DNA of 64,000 nucleotides from Adiantum capillus-veneris (GCA_014529385.2 CM043944.1:69426895-69490894); one strand, 5' to 3'; shown: positions 47,105 to 59,958, counted from the stretch's first letter. The notes: generated by a model from the sequence alone, not told the origin. Made by a program: numbers and translations.

Positions 47105-49000
47105 CTAGGGGTCTATGGACTTTGTGAGGTTATTGTTGCGTAGGGAGCAATTGCTTGTAATTTGGAATTGCCTAGGTGCTGGCTCCAGATCCCTTTGGGT
47201 ATCTTCTACCAAACTCCTTAATTGCTTGACTCGCTCGACCTCCTGTGTAGGGTTTGGATAAGTTCCTATATTTTTCTTGGATCCTGGCCATTGTGGCTCA
47301 TGACAATATTCCTTGTTGGTTTCTTTCTTAGTGGTCATTTTAGTCTCCATGATTTCACGTGAATCAGAATCCTCTTCAGTGTCGTTCATATGTAGGGGGT
47401 CATCACCAGTCCCTATATTGGTCTTTGAATTCGGGTCTGACTTCGCGGTTTTTTGCGATCTCTTCCTTTGTATTTTCTGCTTCTTCTGAGATTGGGCCAT
47501 TCATGCCGTGTCTCTTTCTTCAAGAATATGATTTTGTTTTTGGAGCATCGATCGTGTGAGTACGTTTACGGGTACCACAGGTGTACTTTGTGATGGCTCC
47601 TCGGTAACCTCAATCAAGTTTAATGGCGTGATCTTCGGTGCATTTGGATTATTCGGACATTGGGAAATCAAATGATCTATGCCACAACGATTACACATGA
47701 GTATCGGCATTGTAGACGTGCTTGCTTGATTGGTTTGCATTAGAGTGGTGTTCGTTTGTAGCCTAATAGGACACTTGGCCACACAATGTGGACCTATACA
47801 CTCATAGCATTGAAGAGGTGGTCTCTTGGCAATGTAATTGATATTTTGTCCTCTTGCAGCAAGATCACCTACTTGATAGACATGTTTGACTTGTCCCCAA
47901 TAGTCCTCCATCTAGTATTGTGGACTTTCTTTAAGCGCATCAATCCCATATGCAATATTAGGGTCTATATTTTCCTCACAACCTTCCAAACAAGCAATAC
48001 ATGACTCACAACCCACTTGATTCACAGAAGTGATTCTTGGATGTGGTGGTTGCGGTCCTAGCAGTAGAGGTGGTAAGGGTGTTGTTTGAACAACATTTTG
48101 GGCCCTAGGGACCATGTGTTGTGACGTTTGTTCAAGAGGTGGGACTGGCATCAATGCAGGCACTCGAAGTGTGCCTGTCCATGCTAAGGTTGTTCTATGG
48201 CCATCACGCGCTTAGCTTGATGACCATACCTCTCACAGGAATTGCAATTCCCATTAAATTTTACTCTAAAAGTATGGCATTCATTGGTATTATGTGGACC
48301 ATAGCATACTGAGCACCATTGTTCCCTTCTTGGATACATATGATTGTTTTGAGGAGCACGATTGTCTCTAAGACTCTCTTGAATGGCCTTGGTGAGATCT
48401 GTTAAAGTCATCTCAGATATCTTTGGCTCCTTAGCAATAGGCTTTAGGGTCATTGGCTGATGCCCCGATGCTTGCAAGCTAGTAGATTTAGGCTCAACAG
48501 ACACTCTTTCTCCTTGAACCATTAAATTATCCTTCGATTGGATCGCATTGGTGGTGACTGCTTCCCAAGTGGTGATACCTCTAATGACTAGGCCATTGTA
48601 GATATCCGTATGTCGTAATCCCCAAATGAATCTATCAAGAAATTGATTATTATTGAAGCACTCATTTGGATTATAGCGAGAATTCAAATGCTTCAAGCGA
48701 CTAATAAAGTCTCTCACCGACTCTCATTCCTCTTGTTGGGCTTTTAGGAGCTGAGATGCTACATCCCAAAGCACTTCCTCTCATATGTATTCTTTCAAGA
48801 ACAGTCTCCTAAGAGTAGGGTAAATCATTTTTTCTTCCACCCTTAGGGTTCTATACCAATCCCCAGCCTTCTCCGTTTAAGGTTAGGCTTAAAGCATTAC
48901 TCTTATGCAGGCCATTGTGTTCTCCTAGAGCATTTCATATTTGTTTAAACACTTCGATATGCTTTCTCGCATCCCCGTCTCCACTAATTAATTTTTGTGT
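47105..49000 (-). pseudogene. Family X gag with four zinc-knuckle-like motifs
   Basis: The capsid pattern is visible across frames: WYRTLRVEEKMIYPTLRRLF, then LKAQQEE, a stop, ESVRDFISRLKHLNSRYNP and FLDRFIWGLRHTDIYNGLV. Downstream lie CSVCYGPHNTNEC, CNSCERYGHQAKR, CYECIGPHCVAKC and CNRCGIDHLISQC. Three of these have the spacing C-x2-C-x3-H-x4-C, one residue shorter than the usual C-x2-C-x4-H-x4-C. A Lys/Thr/Asp-rich segment (47500-47105) follows. At least two frameshifts and several stops are present. Confidence 0.75.
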
Positions 49001-50570
49001 GAGCTTGGCTATTTGTACTGCCTTACTTCTAGGCTCTCTATCAGGCGTGTTACGCATATTCTTAGTAATAGATCGACCGATAGCTTGAGCAAATGTTGCC
49101 AAGTCACCTAAGTGAGCAGGCACCATGGGTGAAGGCCCTCCGGAGACTACATGTGGAGTAGATATTGGCATTGGGCTTCGCGCATAGGAAGCCCTTGGGT
49201 TCCAAGTTTGGTACAATGTTGTGCCATGTTGTGGCCCAAAGTTCGTAGGTGTGGTCGTAGGCATAGCCGGTGCCGGATATGACATGTTATGCTCAATGGT
49301 ATGGCCCCACTTGAATAAGATCTTGAATAATACCATTGTGGATTGTAAGCCCTTGGAATAATTGGGGGTGTGGGAGCTACGTGGGCATGAGGTGCGACAT
49401 GTACATAGGCTTGATGCACACTTGTGGGTATTGTTGGGGGCAGTGTGCTACTAGGTAGCGGTGAAGTGCTAACAAACAAGGTCCAAGGTGTGCTTTTTGT
49501 ACTCATCACCGGAGTAGGTATGGTATCCGTACTGTCTCCGAGAGACAGATGAGCTAGATTTGGAATAGTAAAACTACTACTTGTTTGTTCAGACTGTACC
49601 GAACTCCAGGCAACACAATATATGAAGGGTCCATTGGACTCACTAAAGGAATTTCCATCTGTGATAGTGTCGGTTGTCTGGCCTTGCCCGTATCCAAGAA
49701 TCTCATAAGGCCCGTTGAAGGAATGTTAATCCGTCGGTTTTGCCTCTCCAATTGGATGATGCTATGGTGACATTGCAGACCATCTGTTGCCGCTCCTCTA
49801 GACTTGTGGCGCTAGAAGTAGATTGTACAACTTCTAACTAGCCTATATGGTAAGTGTAACCCGTGTATAGGTCAGCCAAGGTTTCAGTTTGTAGGTCATA
49901 TTCCCAATTTTCGTTGAGAAATAACCCTTCTAGGCCCGGTGTACTAGAGGTTTCCCTTGAGGTGGAAGCAGTGTTGTTCCCCACAGTTTGACCTACATTG
50001 CCTACTAACTTAGGAGGACCCAATTTCTCGATTGCTATGCCTGTTGTCCTAGGGGTCTTTCCCTTCATGGCATGGCTTTGTTTTAGGAAACTCTCCATTT
50101 TTCTCTCCCTAGCCGCTTGCATATAGCGCTCAACTTCTTACACCTCCGCAAGACTCCTACCATCGAGTTGTAGAACTTAGGGGAGTGATTGCTTTGTAGG
50201 GTTTTCCATGAAAATAGGGGGCACGATATCGACGTGGACACTCTTGGGCAGTATAGGCTCCCCTTGAGATACCAAAGGCGAATCTACCTCTCCCTCACCT
50301 TCATTAACTTCACTAGCCGTAGGTCCAGAGCGACTAGATCTACTAAAGGTTTCTATAAAGCGACTAAACACACTAGATCTAGGCTCTGGGGCCCAGACAG
50401 GTACGTTTTCGTTTACTTGCTTGGGGTTTGGTATAGAATGCCCTTCCATAATGTCGTAGTCAGATGAAGAGTCACTAGCCGCTATGTTTGGGTCTTGGGT
50501 TGTACTACCTTGGGTCCCCGTCGAGGGCCCAGAACCTAAGGTAGGTGGGTATTGAAAACCCGTGTAGGTC
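49001..50570 (-). pseudogene. Family X gag N-terminal, Pro/Thr-rich part
   Basis: Minus-strand ORFs at 50449-50177, 50122-49838 and 49336-48935 share one frame and flow toward the capsid. They are rich in Pro, Thr and Ser (for example YPAPAMPTTTPTNFGPQHGT). No named domain; assigned by position and frame. Confidence 0.5.
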
Positions 50571-51264
50571 GAAGTGCTCGCTAGTTACTCGGCCTTAGTA
50601 CACGACCAGAGCACAGATGCATGTGCCTTTGGCACCCTACAAGCGTCGACGAGTACCCTCGAAGGTTAACCGCTTGATTTTTTGGGCGTTTTGCACCTTG
50701 TTTTCACTCTTTTTTGACGTTTTTTAAATGTCTTTTTAAGATCGGTTTTTGGATTAGAGCGTGTGATAGCTCAAAACGAGCATATCACTCAGGGGGTTGT
50801 GGTGTGTTTTACAGCACAGTGTTTGGTTTTGGGCTTGGGGAATGTTCCTGATCCCGATCCTTCCTTTTAAACTTTTTTTGTGTGGATTTTTTTGGGATTT
50901 TTATTTTATTTTATTTTGGATAAGGTCGTCGAGTGTGCGCACACACACACCTAACCTACCAACTTACAACTAACAGAGCTACTGTTACACACTGTTTAAC
51001 ACAGCACTACAACAACTAATCAACTAACAGATCTACTTACTGCACCTTACAGATCTAACATTATAAATCTAACACCTTACGAACAAGAACAGTACATTGC
51101 AACAAAAAAACTAACACCTTATTAACAGAAAATAGTACACTGCAGCAAAAACAAAGTTCAAAAATCCTTCCCAACAGCCACACACCTTCTTTCTCTACCT
51201 TTCCTACATCTCATATTGCACCACAAAGTAGCATAGAGTGCTATTCGAGCTTAGTGCAGGGTGT
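50571..51264 (-). other. Leader of family X
   Basis: Region between primer site and gag, including ACACACAC near 50939 and CTAACA-rich words. Not coding. Confidence 0.5.
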
Positions 51265-51283
51265 TTCCCCGGCAATGCCACCA
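51265..51283 (-). promoter_or_regulatory. Primer binding site of family X
   Basis: The minus strand reads TGGTGGCATTGCCGGGGAA, close to the TGGCGCCGTTGCCGGGGA site of many plant gypsy elements. It sits four bases from the LTR edge. Confidence 0.75.
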
Positions 51284-51287
51284 AAAA

Positions 51288-51836
<549 letters not shown>

Positions 51837-52969
51837 GACTACTAGAAGTGGACGTCGGTGGTTAACAATACAAGTCTTACTTAAAGAAACTCACTTACAG
51901 ACACTTACAATAACTCGACAGCTGGCACTATACTAGTGACTTTCCCTGCATGTACATGTGCTTGCAAAAGCAATCATAAAGACCCACAAGAGCATGTCCA
52001 AACACTCTAATGAAATTCTATCTCAAGCCCATATGTACAATTTTCACCAAAAAAAGGTTCTCAAAATGCATGCAACATAGTTTGCCAACCCTCGAGTCTG
52101 CTAAAGCATCTCTCCTCTTTCTTTCTCTGTTAGTTGTAGTAATGTGGATATACTTTAATATTTTCCATAATCCCTTTCCCTCTCTTTCTTGATCATTCGT
52201 TCTTTCCTTTTCTTCATATGAACATGTGTAATAGACTATTCCATCTCTGCATTCCCTTGTCATTGTTGATGCTCATTAAATTCAATCAAACAATGCCTAC
52301 TTTTAGTGTTGACAGTCTAAAAATTCTTGGTGTCGATGAATATTTCTTGCATACATACGGTCTAAATGCTGATGTATTCACTGTTTTTTAATACATTATG
52401 GAAACAACACTTGTACCAACGGATCTTCTAACAAACTTAGTTGCTTATACCCTCTTCCAAATGAGACTACAAACCACATCGACAAACATAATAGACACTT
52501 TCTTAGAAAACATGACTGGCACAAATGAAATAACTTACGACCAATCTACAGGTTGTTGAAAACCTCTCACAGTTCATTGGCACTAACTATTCAGATTATT
52601 AACCTTTTTTGTGCAGCAAATCACTTGTGCATTGAAGTGACTTTACAAAGTGGACATTGTAAGAAGCAAAAGAAACTCATTGGCGGTGCATGCAACAATG
52701 ATGGTATGAAACATCGAATACTAATCACAGACATTGATGGAACTTTGTACGTTGTTAGAGTGAGCACGTCTCCGCGGTTGACCGAGAAAGTGTCGGGCTT
52801 CTGGCTGTAGATGGAGAGTCTGTGCAGCCTCAAACAAAGGGAATCCGGTGCGGATATGGAAAATTTAAGGATAATTAATAGTGTTTCAGAGAGACAGACA
52901 TGATCGGGAACACAATTTATGGTTAAAACAAATTGAAAGAAGACATTGACAATTGATTGATTCCGTCCT
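51837..52969. other. Unassigned DNA
   Basis: No recognisable protein. An 85-codon ORF at 52553-52810 is unlike anything I know. Confidence 0.45.
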
Positions 52970-53009
52970 CTGCTTGTCCCATGACCTCCTCCTTTTTTGC
53001 TTAAAGGTC

Positions 53010-53105
<96 letters not shown>

Positions 53106-53163
53106 GGAGCCGAGCTCCCATCCTCTACTTGTCCCATGACCTCCTCCTTTTTTGCTTCAAGGT

Positions 53164-53250
<87 letters not shown>

Positions 53251-53260
53251 ACAAGAGAGA
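52970..53260. repeat. Duplicated (GA)n unit
   Basis: TTGTCCCATGACCTCCTCCT plus TTTTGCTT and AGGTCC occur at about 52975 and 53130, each followed by 84-90 bp of pure GA. The whole segment including its microsatellite was duplicated in tandem. Confidence 0.93.
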
Positions 53261-53739
53261 TTGAGATCTTCCCCCCCTCTCGTTCTTCTTCTTCCTCCCC
53301 TTCTTATCTCGTCCCACCCCACCCCTGCAATAGCCCTAGAAAACTCCTACAAATACCTCCCCTCCCTAAGCAATGACGGTGCCGTTGTTTCTAGGGGGCA
53401 TAAAAACGGCCTCTAGCTGATGTGGCAGGTCGATTGTAGAGCTACACCAAATTCGACGCAGCTGGTCTCAAATGGGGCACCCTTACATTTCAACCTTTCT
53501 CTCTTCATTGGCAAAGCCAACCAATGCGTGTGTCACCATGTGCAAACCAAAACGTTCACCCTCTCCCTTCCTCTTCGCTGCTCATGCTCCTCACGCCATA
53601 TTTCCCTCCCATTCACACTATAACCCCTTCAGCTTTGAATCACTTTGGGCAGCCAAGGTTATGGGTGGCCCCTTATGGTGGGCGGCCACCCCTCCTCCCC
53701 CATTTAGCATACATATCTTAAAAGAAGTGTGAGGTAGAA
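53261..53739. other. Unassigned C-rich DNA
   Basis: Short ORFs only. No domain recognised. Confidence 0.45.
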
Positions 53740-54366
53740 CATGTTTCCCCTACCGATAGCTTCCAGCCAGCAATCTCAACTCCAATTCTCTCCCCCACCA
53801 ATGCATTAGGTAGCCTTTTTGTCACGATCGGCCTTGTTATTGGGCGGCCATTAATACACCACATTTGCCAAACACTTTAACCAAGGCATTGCCTCACACG
53901 ACATCCTTTCATATTAGCCGTCGTATCATCGTGAGTTTTGTTGCCCATGTCAATATTTTGGATATCGCCACAAGCCGACAAGATGCAAGTATAGGTGATT
54001 TCTTTTTGAGAGAGGCCTTTGATTTGTACCTGCTTGAGCCATAGCAATAATGGGCATAATCTTGCACTGCACTCCAAGAGACGACATTCTCAAACTAAAA
54101 GCTCATCAAAAAATTCATGTGCTTCCATACGAACACTATATTTGACTACATATCGACCTAGGAATTTCCAATGTGGGTGGGCATATCCTACTATCAATAG
54201 TCTCCAATAAACAATACTCTTGTCAGGCACAACATATCAACCAAAGCATTGCCTGTCACAACACATTTTTGTCATACATACCGACTAAGGCACTTCTAGG
54301 CACATCACATTTCTTACGACTTCTTCTGATTGTCATGTCGGGCATTGCCAAAGCACCGCTTTATAT
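53740..54366 (-). pseudogene. PPR (pentatricopeptide repeat) gene fragment
   Basis: Reading the minus strand across frames gives pieces of PLS-type PPR repeats in proper order. Two GNALVDM-like segments lie near 54230, then AHEFFDELLV and, after a stop, NVVSWSAVQDYAH (about 54070-54090). KGLSQKEITYTCILSACG follows (53967-54010), then NALVKVFGKCGVLMAAQ (about 53848-53890). PPR proteins bind organellar RNA and, in the PLS class, guide C-to-U editing. Frames change several times and stops are frequent, so this is long dead. The fragment is cut at 54366 by the chromovirus LTR. It is one of only two host-gene traces in the window. Confidence 0.75.
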
Positions 54367-55300
54367 AGAGACATTTTAAAATACAATTTCTTGTGTTCCT
54401 TCAATACTAGCTAGTGCAATGAAGATGGAAACTTCATGCACTAATAAAAACACTTATCAAACACAACATCAATCCCCTCACGGTCTCAGACCCAAGACCT
54501 CACACACCTTCAAAGATGGTGAGAGCTAGCGGGGTATGAGAGTAGATTCAGAGGAAGAAGGAGTATTCTTATGAGAAAGATGTACATCTCCTCACATAAT
54601 CACTCATATTAGCATAGCTTAGCTTAGTAATTAGCATGGTAGAGGAGATGAGCATGCATTGAAGCTGGGATCTTGGTTGGATTTGCATCACAAAGCCAAG
54701 AGTTGTTGGTGTAGGCCTCCCTTCTCACAAGCTTGGAGTAGGTGGTAAGCTTTCCATTAAAGCTTGAGAAGGAGAGAGAGTCTTCTTTTCTTCACACATG
54801 AGATTGTGTGAGTGTGTGTGTGATAATGCCTTGCAAAAATCATCCCCCCCTCTCTCTCTTGGTCGACCCCTCTTGCTATTTTCTCTTGCTAGCATCCTAT
54901 TGGACCTCCCCAGGCTTGACCAATGGTAATTAAGAAGCATAAGTTATAGCCTTCTGACATATGTCCCCCTTTCCCCTTTTGTGAGAGCTTTAGGTAATTA
55001 TTTAATTCAACTAAACTCTCATTGGACCCCTTTGCCTCCTGGACAATAGGAATCAGACAAGCCATTGGGCTGCTGAATGCTCATTGGTCCCCTTGGGAGA
55101 CTGTCCAATAGTCTTCTAGAGAGCTTAATTCCGATTGGTTCTTTTATTAAGTGTTTTTAAATTAATTAAACTAGATTTACTCTAGCCTAATTCTCATTGG
55201 TCCACCTCCAAGGCCATCCAATAGGAACTGGGTACACCTTGTGGGCATCTGGGCTAGGGAGCTGACATGTGTCCCTCATTCCCTTTGTGTAAAGGGAGCT

Positions 55301-55337
<37 letters not shown>

Positions 55338-55716
55338 TTTTGTCTCTCATCCCCTACTTGCAAGGCTCGCCCCCTCCTATGTAGGGATTGACAAAGAATT
55401 TTTGTGACACACACTAAGCATCCAATTTCCCTAGTGTTTGGCCTTTGGACACAACCTTTGAATTTTGGAACCTTAGCATTTTGGAAGTCTTAATGGGATG
55501 AACCTTAGGGTCTTTTGAGCCCATTGTTGCACATAGCTCTTTTGCAGATGGCCCCCCCTTTGCATCCCTATTTTCCCTCCTTTGGATCCCTATTGTGGCC
55601 CGTCTGCTAGCTTAACCAATATTCTAGCTTTTTCTCCCGTGTCACTTCCCCATATTAAATGATCAGTTTAACATGAGAAAATCATTTAGGAGAATTAGAT
55701 ATTGATTATTATGACA
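54367..55716 (-). repeat. 3' LTR of the chromovirus, truncated
   Basis: Matches 60222-60969 plus 62596-63240. Lacks the last 260 bp or so found at 59960-60221. Its start TGTCATAATAATC at 55716 is preceded on the minus strand by the polypurine tract CAAGAGAGAGGTAA. A short GT/GA tract lies at 55301-55336. Confidence 0.85.
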
Positions 55717-56095
55717 TTACCTCTCTCTTGAAATCATAGTCATCCTCGACTATGGGGTAGAGAAGATAAAGCATATTCATTAGTCCTTTTTTCTAGCGGG
55801 TAGAGGATCCCTATGTTACCCTTTGACATCATTCCAGAATGGATGACTAGTCCATTTGGCGCTTGAGAGCGTGAGGCTGTCGCAAGCATATGTGCACATT
55901 AGTCCTATCATCTTCCATAGTAGAGTGACAAGCTCTACTTGGTGTTCGGGAGATGTCATCTCCGCAAACTTGATCTAAGCATGCATACTACTTCATTTTT
56001 GTGCACAATAAAGAAAAAGAGAGTCTTATAAGACAAAAACTTTGTTCGCATTGTAAGCATTAACAAGGTTTAGGTTATCCTTTAATTGTATGCCT
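55717..56095 (-). other. Chromovirus 3' untranslated region
   Basis: Between the end of the chromodomain frame and the LTR. Nothing coding seen. Confidence 0.55.
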
Positions 56096-58440
56096 TGCAT
56101 CCATCTAGCATCTTCAAAAGGATAATTTTTAATCTTAATAAGATAACGTCAGATAGTCTTACCGCCTCTTAGTACCTTGTCTTCATGTCGGAGAATGGAC
56201 TCGGGTTGCAACACCTCTTCTTGGTCCTCGATCTCCATGTTAGGAAATAAGACGTAGCTAAATAGATAATTGAGTAGATTACTTAATGGAGAGAGACAGA
56301 TTTATATACACGAGATTATAGAGTAGAGAGAGAGAGAGAGAGAGTACACACGATATACGTGGTTCACCCAATGTGGGCTACGTCCACGGGAAAGCAGCCA
56401 CTCAATGGCTTTAGTACTTCAAAACAAGAAGTAGTTTACAAAGGGATTATACCCTTAATGGAGCTCCCGCCTTGCTTCACTCTCACCACCTCACACTCAC
56501 CTTGTTGCATCAACTTCACACTATGAAATGTGTGTAGAAATGGCCTCCTTTTATAGGCCAAAAGGGCTGCCCTCTCTTATGAGAGACAGCCATGTGTAGC
56601 CGCCCTTGTGCAAATAAGTCCAAATCGGACCCTCCAATCCGCCCATGTGTGGCCGCCCTTGAGAAGACAAGTCCGCTTTTGAATTCGGCCACCGGCCATT
56701 GAATTCGGCCACCGGCCACCGGCCATTGACTTCCGACCACCGGCCACCGGCCATTGACTTCCGACCACCGGCCAACCGACCGGTTGTTTTCCAACCACTT
56801 TCCGGCCGCCGTCCGGCCATAATATTCCGACGAAAAAGAATATTCCGGCGAAAAAAAAGTCTCGGGGGCCTCCGCCCCCGAGGCCTCTAAAGTTTCCCCT
56901 GATTCTTGTCCGTGAAAATTTTGGTTTCCAGTGAGTGATTTTCCTTCACGCACGATGGCTTCTCCTCATAATGGGGGCCTTACAAATGTGCGCTTTTACC
57001 ACAGAAAATTACAAGGGTAAATCAGGTTCCATACTTAACACTCCAGTGGGTCTTCAATAGTTGGGGGTGGCTCTCCTTTGTAAGGCTTTCGTAGGCTCAC
57101 ATGGAAAGCATTGTGTATGAGCCAATGGTTGGGCAACCTAAGTTGATAGGCCATCTCATTGATTGGCCTAAGAATCTGGAAGGGACCACAATACCTTTTT
57201 GCTAACTTAGCATAGTACTTTTGGTGTCCCGTAGGATTTTTGCCTATTGTGTGCCTTTATCGAGCCTTGGGAAATTTGAGTAAGACCCAATCATTTTCTT
57301 TAAAGGCTTGGGCTCTTGTGTGCAGCAGTAGCCTTTTGCCTTTGCTGTGAGATAGGATAGCATCCTTAATCTTTTGGAAAGATTCTTGTAGGTCTCGGCT
57401 ATACTCATCTACATTGAAGATCTTCCCGTGTACTTTAAGTAGAAAGGGACTTTTTGATCTTCCCTCAATTACCTCAAAAGGTGCTTTTCCCGTGGAAGTA
57501 TGTATAGTGTTATTGTAAGCATACTCCACTAAGGGTAAGTACTTCTCCTATTGGGATTTTTGATCTACTTCTGTTACATAGGCTTTTAGTAGATCGAGAA
57601 TTTTTAGGTTAGCTATTTCACTTTGGCCGAAGAGAAGTTTAGCCTTGTTCCTAAATTCTCAAAAAGACCCTTCCAGAAATTACTGGTCATTCTAGGATCT
57701 CTATCCGACACTATGGACATTGGCAAGCCATGGTACTTGAAGATTTGTGAAATGAAGAGGGTTGCCATTTGATGGGCTTTGATAGTCTTTTTGGCAAGTA
57801 TAAAATGATCTTGTTTACTGAACCTGTCTACTATTGTCCATATTCCCGTATTCCCATGGATAGACTTAGCCAATCCAAAGATAAAATCCATGGATATGCT
57901 CTCCCATGGTGAATTAGGGATTGGCAAAGGTTTAATCAATCCAGGTTGCTTCCCTCTATCAAACTTCGTCTTTTGGCATACCACACATTTAGAAACATAC
58001 TCTTGTATGTTTGCTTTCATGGTAGGCCAATAGAAATATGTTTCAATCCCCTTTAGGGTAGACTGAATCCCTCTATGCCCTGCATAAGGAGGAGCATGAG
58101 ATTCATACATTACTTTCTCACGTAGTGAGTTAGTAACGCATAGTCTATTGCCATAGAGAAGATAACCATCTTGTAAAGTAAATGGTTCCTCTTTCTTCCC
58201 TAGTGCAAGGCCTGAAATCACATCTCTACAATCGGGATCAATAGCATACTCAGCTATCATAAAAGATAGATCATTGTGAGTTGCTATGGAAACCGCATTC
58301 ACTCTTCGCCATCTTGAGAGTGCATCGGCTACTTGATTATGCTTGCAAGCAATGTGAGCAATATGAAAATGAAACTGCGAAAGGAAAATTTTCCCACCTC
58401 ATTTGTTTGTCAGAGAGCTTGGTCTGCGTCATGAAGTACT
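56096..58440 (-). pseudogene. Chromovirus integrase and chromodomain, split by a solo LTR
   Basis: The minus strand starts with HNQVADALSRWRRVN, the end of RNase H. The integrase zinc site is HAPPYAGHRG with CVVCQKTKFD. The core has SMDFIFGLAKS and IVSDRDPRMTS. A frameshift at about 57635 precedes FGQSEIANLKILDLL, where the catalytic Glu is present. EYAYNNTIHTSTGKAPFEV is followed by a second frameshift near 57257. The C-terminal part reads KLAKRYCGPFQILRPINE and WLIHNAFHVSLRKPYKGEPP. At 57041 the solo LTR interrupts. On the far side, from 56237, the frame resumes with EIEDQEEVLQPESILRHEDK, a stop, RYLIKIKNYPFEDARWM: a chromodomain, which targets the integrase to marked chromatin. Joining across the solo LTR and one 5-bp duplication keeps the frame. 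Confidence 0.9.
56238..57040 (-). mobile_element. Solo LTR of copia C1 (803 bp)
   Basis: Inverted match to 34021-34818. Edges are TGTTAGGAAATAAG on the left and ATACTTAACA on the right. Perfect 5-bp target duplication CTCCA at 56233-56237 and 57041-57045. It arose by recombination between the two LTRs of a full copy. (GA)n, a TATA box and the GGCCGG minisatellite are present. Confidence 0.96.
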
Positions 58441-59540
58441 TAAATAATTTGGTGATCTGTTCGTAGAATGAAAGGAGTCCCCAATAAATAGTGCTTCCAT
58501 GAGTCTAAGGCATGTAGAACTGCAAACTTTTCTATAAAGCATCTATAGTATACGCACATACCTATAAAGCTTGTTAACTCATGAAGATTCCTTGGTTTAG
58601 TCCATTTTTTTATTACCTCTAACTTTGATGGATCCATTTGGATGCCATCTTGAGAGATAATTTGACCTAGATACTGAATCTCTTGCAAGAAAAAATCACT
58701 TTTCTTTCGATTAACATAAAGTTTATTATCTCTTAGAACTTGAAACATTACCTGGAGGTGTCGCTTGTGTTCGTCTAATGAATTAGAGTAGATGATGATA
58801 TCATCAAAGAACACTCCAGTAAAGGGAGTGACTGAAGCTTCTTGCCCCTTGAAAGCACCGTCTACGGGTAGGATATCTCCCATCTCGTAGGCTTGTCTGC
58901 CTAGCTTGGTGGCCAACTCTATAGATATAAAATTATGAGTAGAACCGAGGTCAAAGAGAATAAAAGCATCATGTTCTCTTACCTCTCCCCAAGCATGGCA
59001 TAGAGGAAATCCTTTGTGGTGAGTTTCCTCCTCTTGGATTTTGACCAAGGTTTCTCTAGGAGGATCATGGCAGTTGTTCTTTTTTGGGGACAAGCGCGGT
59101 ACGCATGCCCTTGTTCGCCGCACTTGAAACACCGGTTATCCTTGCAATAACGCTCAAGCTCTTTAGAAGAGAGTTTATTTTTGCCTTTGTAAACTCCCTT
59201 CTCCTAAGCTTTGTTGGAATTTCCCTTAGGAGACTTTTGGACATTGTCCTTCCCCTTAGGCTCATTGGAACCCTTGTTTTCAGGGGGCTCAGAATTCCTC
59301 TTAGCCGGATCCTCTTCTTCTTCCTGAATCGGAGAGAGACCTCTTTTGGAAGTCTCGCAAGGAGGCTTCCTAGGTGTTCTCTCGTCATGGTGGGGAGCTT
59401 AAAGAATCCCATGAGCACGAAGCTGCCGTTGCACTTCACTTTGGAGGGATGGATTGCCCATGGCTTGTTGAAGCCTAGAAATAAGATAGTTAACAAGCAT
59501 CGGGGCATCATTAGTAGCTTGCTCATTAGCAAAATCAACG
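58440..59540 (-). pseudogene. Chromovirus gag remnant, protease and partial RT
   Basis: The minus strand shows NVDFANEQATNDAPMLVNYL, an end-of-gag segment, then the zinc knuckle CFKCGEQGHAYRAC at about 59100-59140. The protease reads FILFDLGSTHNFIS, with Leu in place of the Ser/Thr of D-S/T-G. After GQEASVTPF the frame jumps straight to TGVFFDDIIIYSNSLDEHK: the fingers and most of the palm of RT are deleted in frame. LGQIISQDGIQMDPSKLEV and SFIGMCVYYRCFIEKFAVL follow, then a second jump to WKHYLLGTPFILRTDHQII, deleting most of the connection and RNase H. Most of gag is also gone, since only about 850 bp separate the primer site from the knuckle. Confidence 0.88.
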
Positions 59541-59946
59541 TTATCTAACAAATTTTAGGTGTAAACTTTTTAGGTGTACTATGGAACTTCAAGCCCTAGT
59601 TGCTACTCCTCTTTACCCTTTTAGAAAAAGCACTCAAGCTACTGTACCCGTGGCTCGAATACCATTAATTGCAAGGAATAGAAGAGAGGGTCATCCAACA
59701 CCAAACAACACTGGATCCTGTTAAGCTTCTAATAGCTCAATACTGGTTAAGCCGTATGCAAGCCCCGTAGGACTCCACTATTAAGACCATAGCTCTCGAC
59801 GGTGATGCCCCGTTAACTGCACAAAGGCAAGTGCACTGCAAGGCTGAAAAATTCCTAGTCTGCTTACTCACATGCAATTAATAGTACCAACCATTTATAG
59901 CTAGCTTGAGGACCTCCCTTCTTGAGCAAGAAAAGAGAAACCTTGT
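59541..59946 (-). other. Chromovirus leader and gag-deletion zone
   Basis: No capsid motif visible between the primer site and the gag remnant. Confidence 0.55.
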
Positions 59947-59958
59947 GCTCTGATACCA
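59947..59958 (-). promoter_or_regulatory. Primer binding site, initiator tRNA-Met
   Basis: The minus strand reads TGGTATCAGAGC, one base from the LTR edge TGTAACATTT. Confidence 0.93.

Noticed and set aside
52553-52810. 85-codon ORF near 52.6 kb
   Set aside because: No similarity I recognise, no regulatory signals, short.
59084-59548. 154-codon plus-strand ORF
   Set aside because: Opposite strand of the chromovirus gag-protease region. The minus strand shows the CCHC knuckle and protease.
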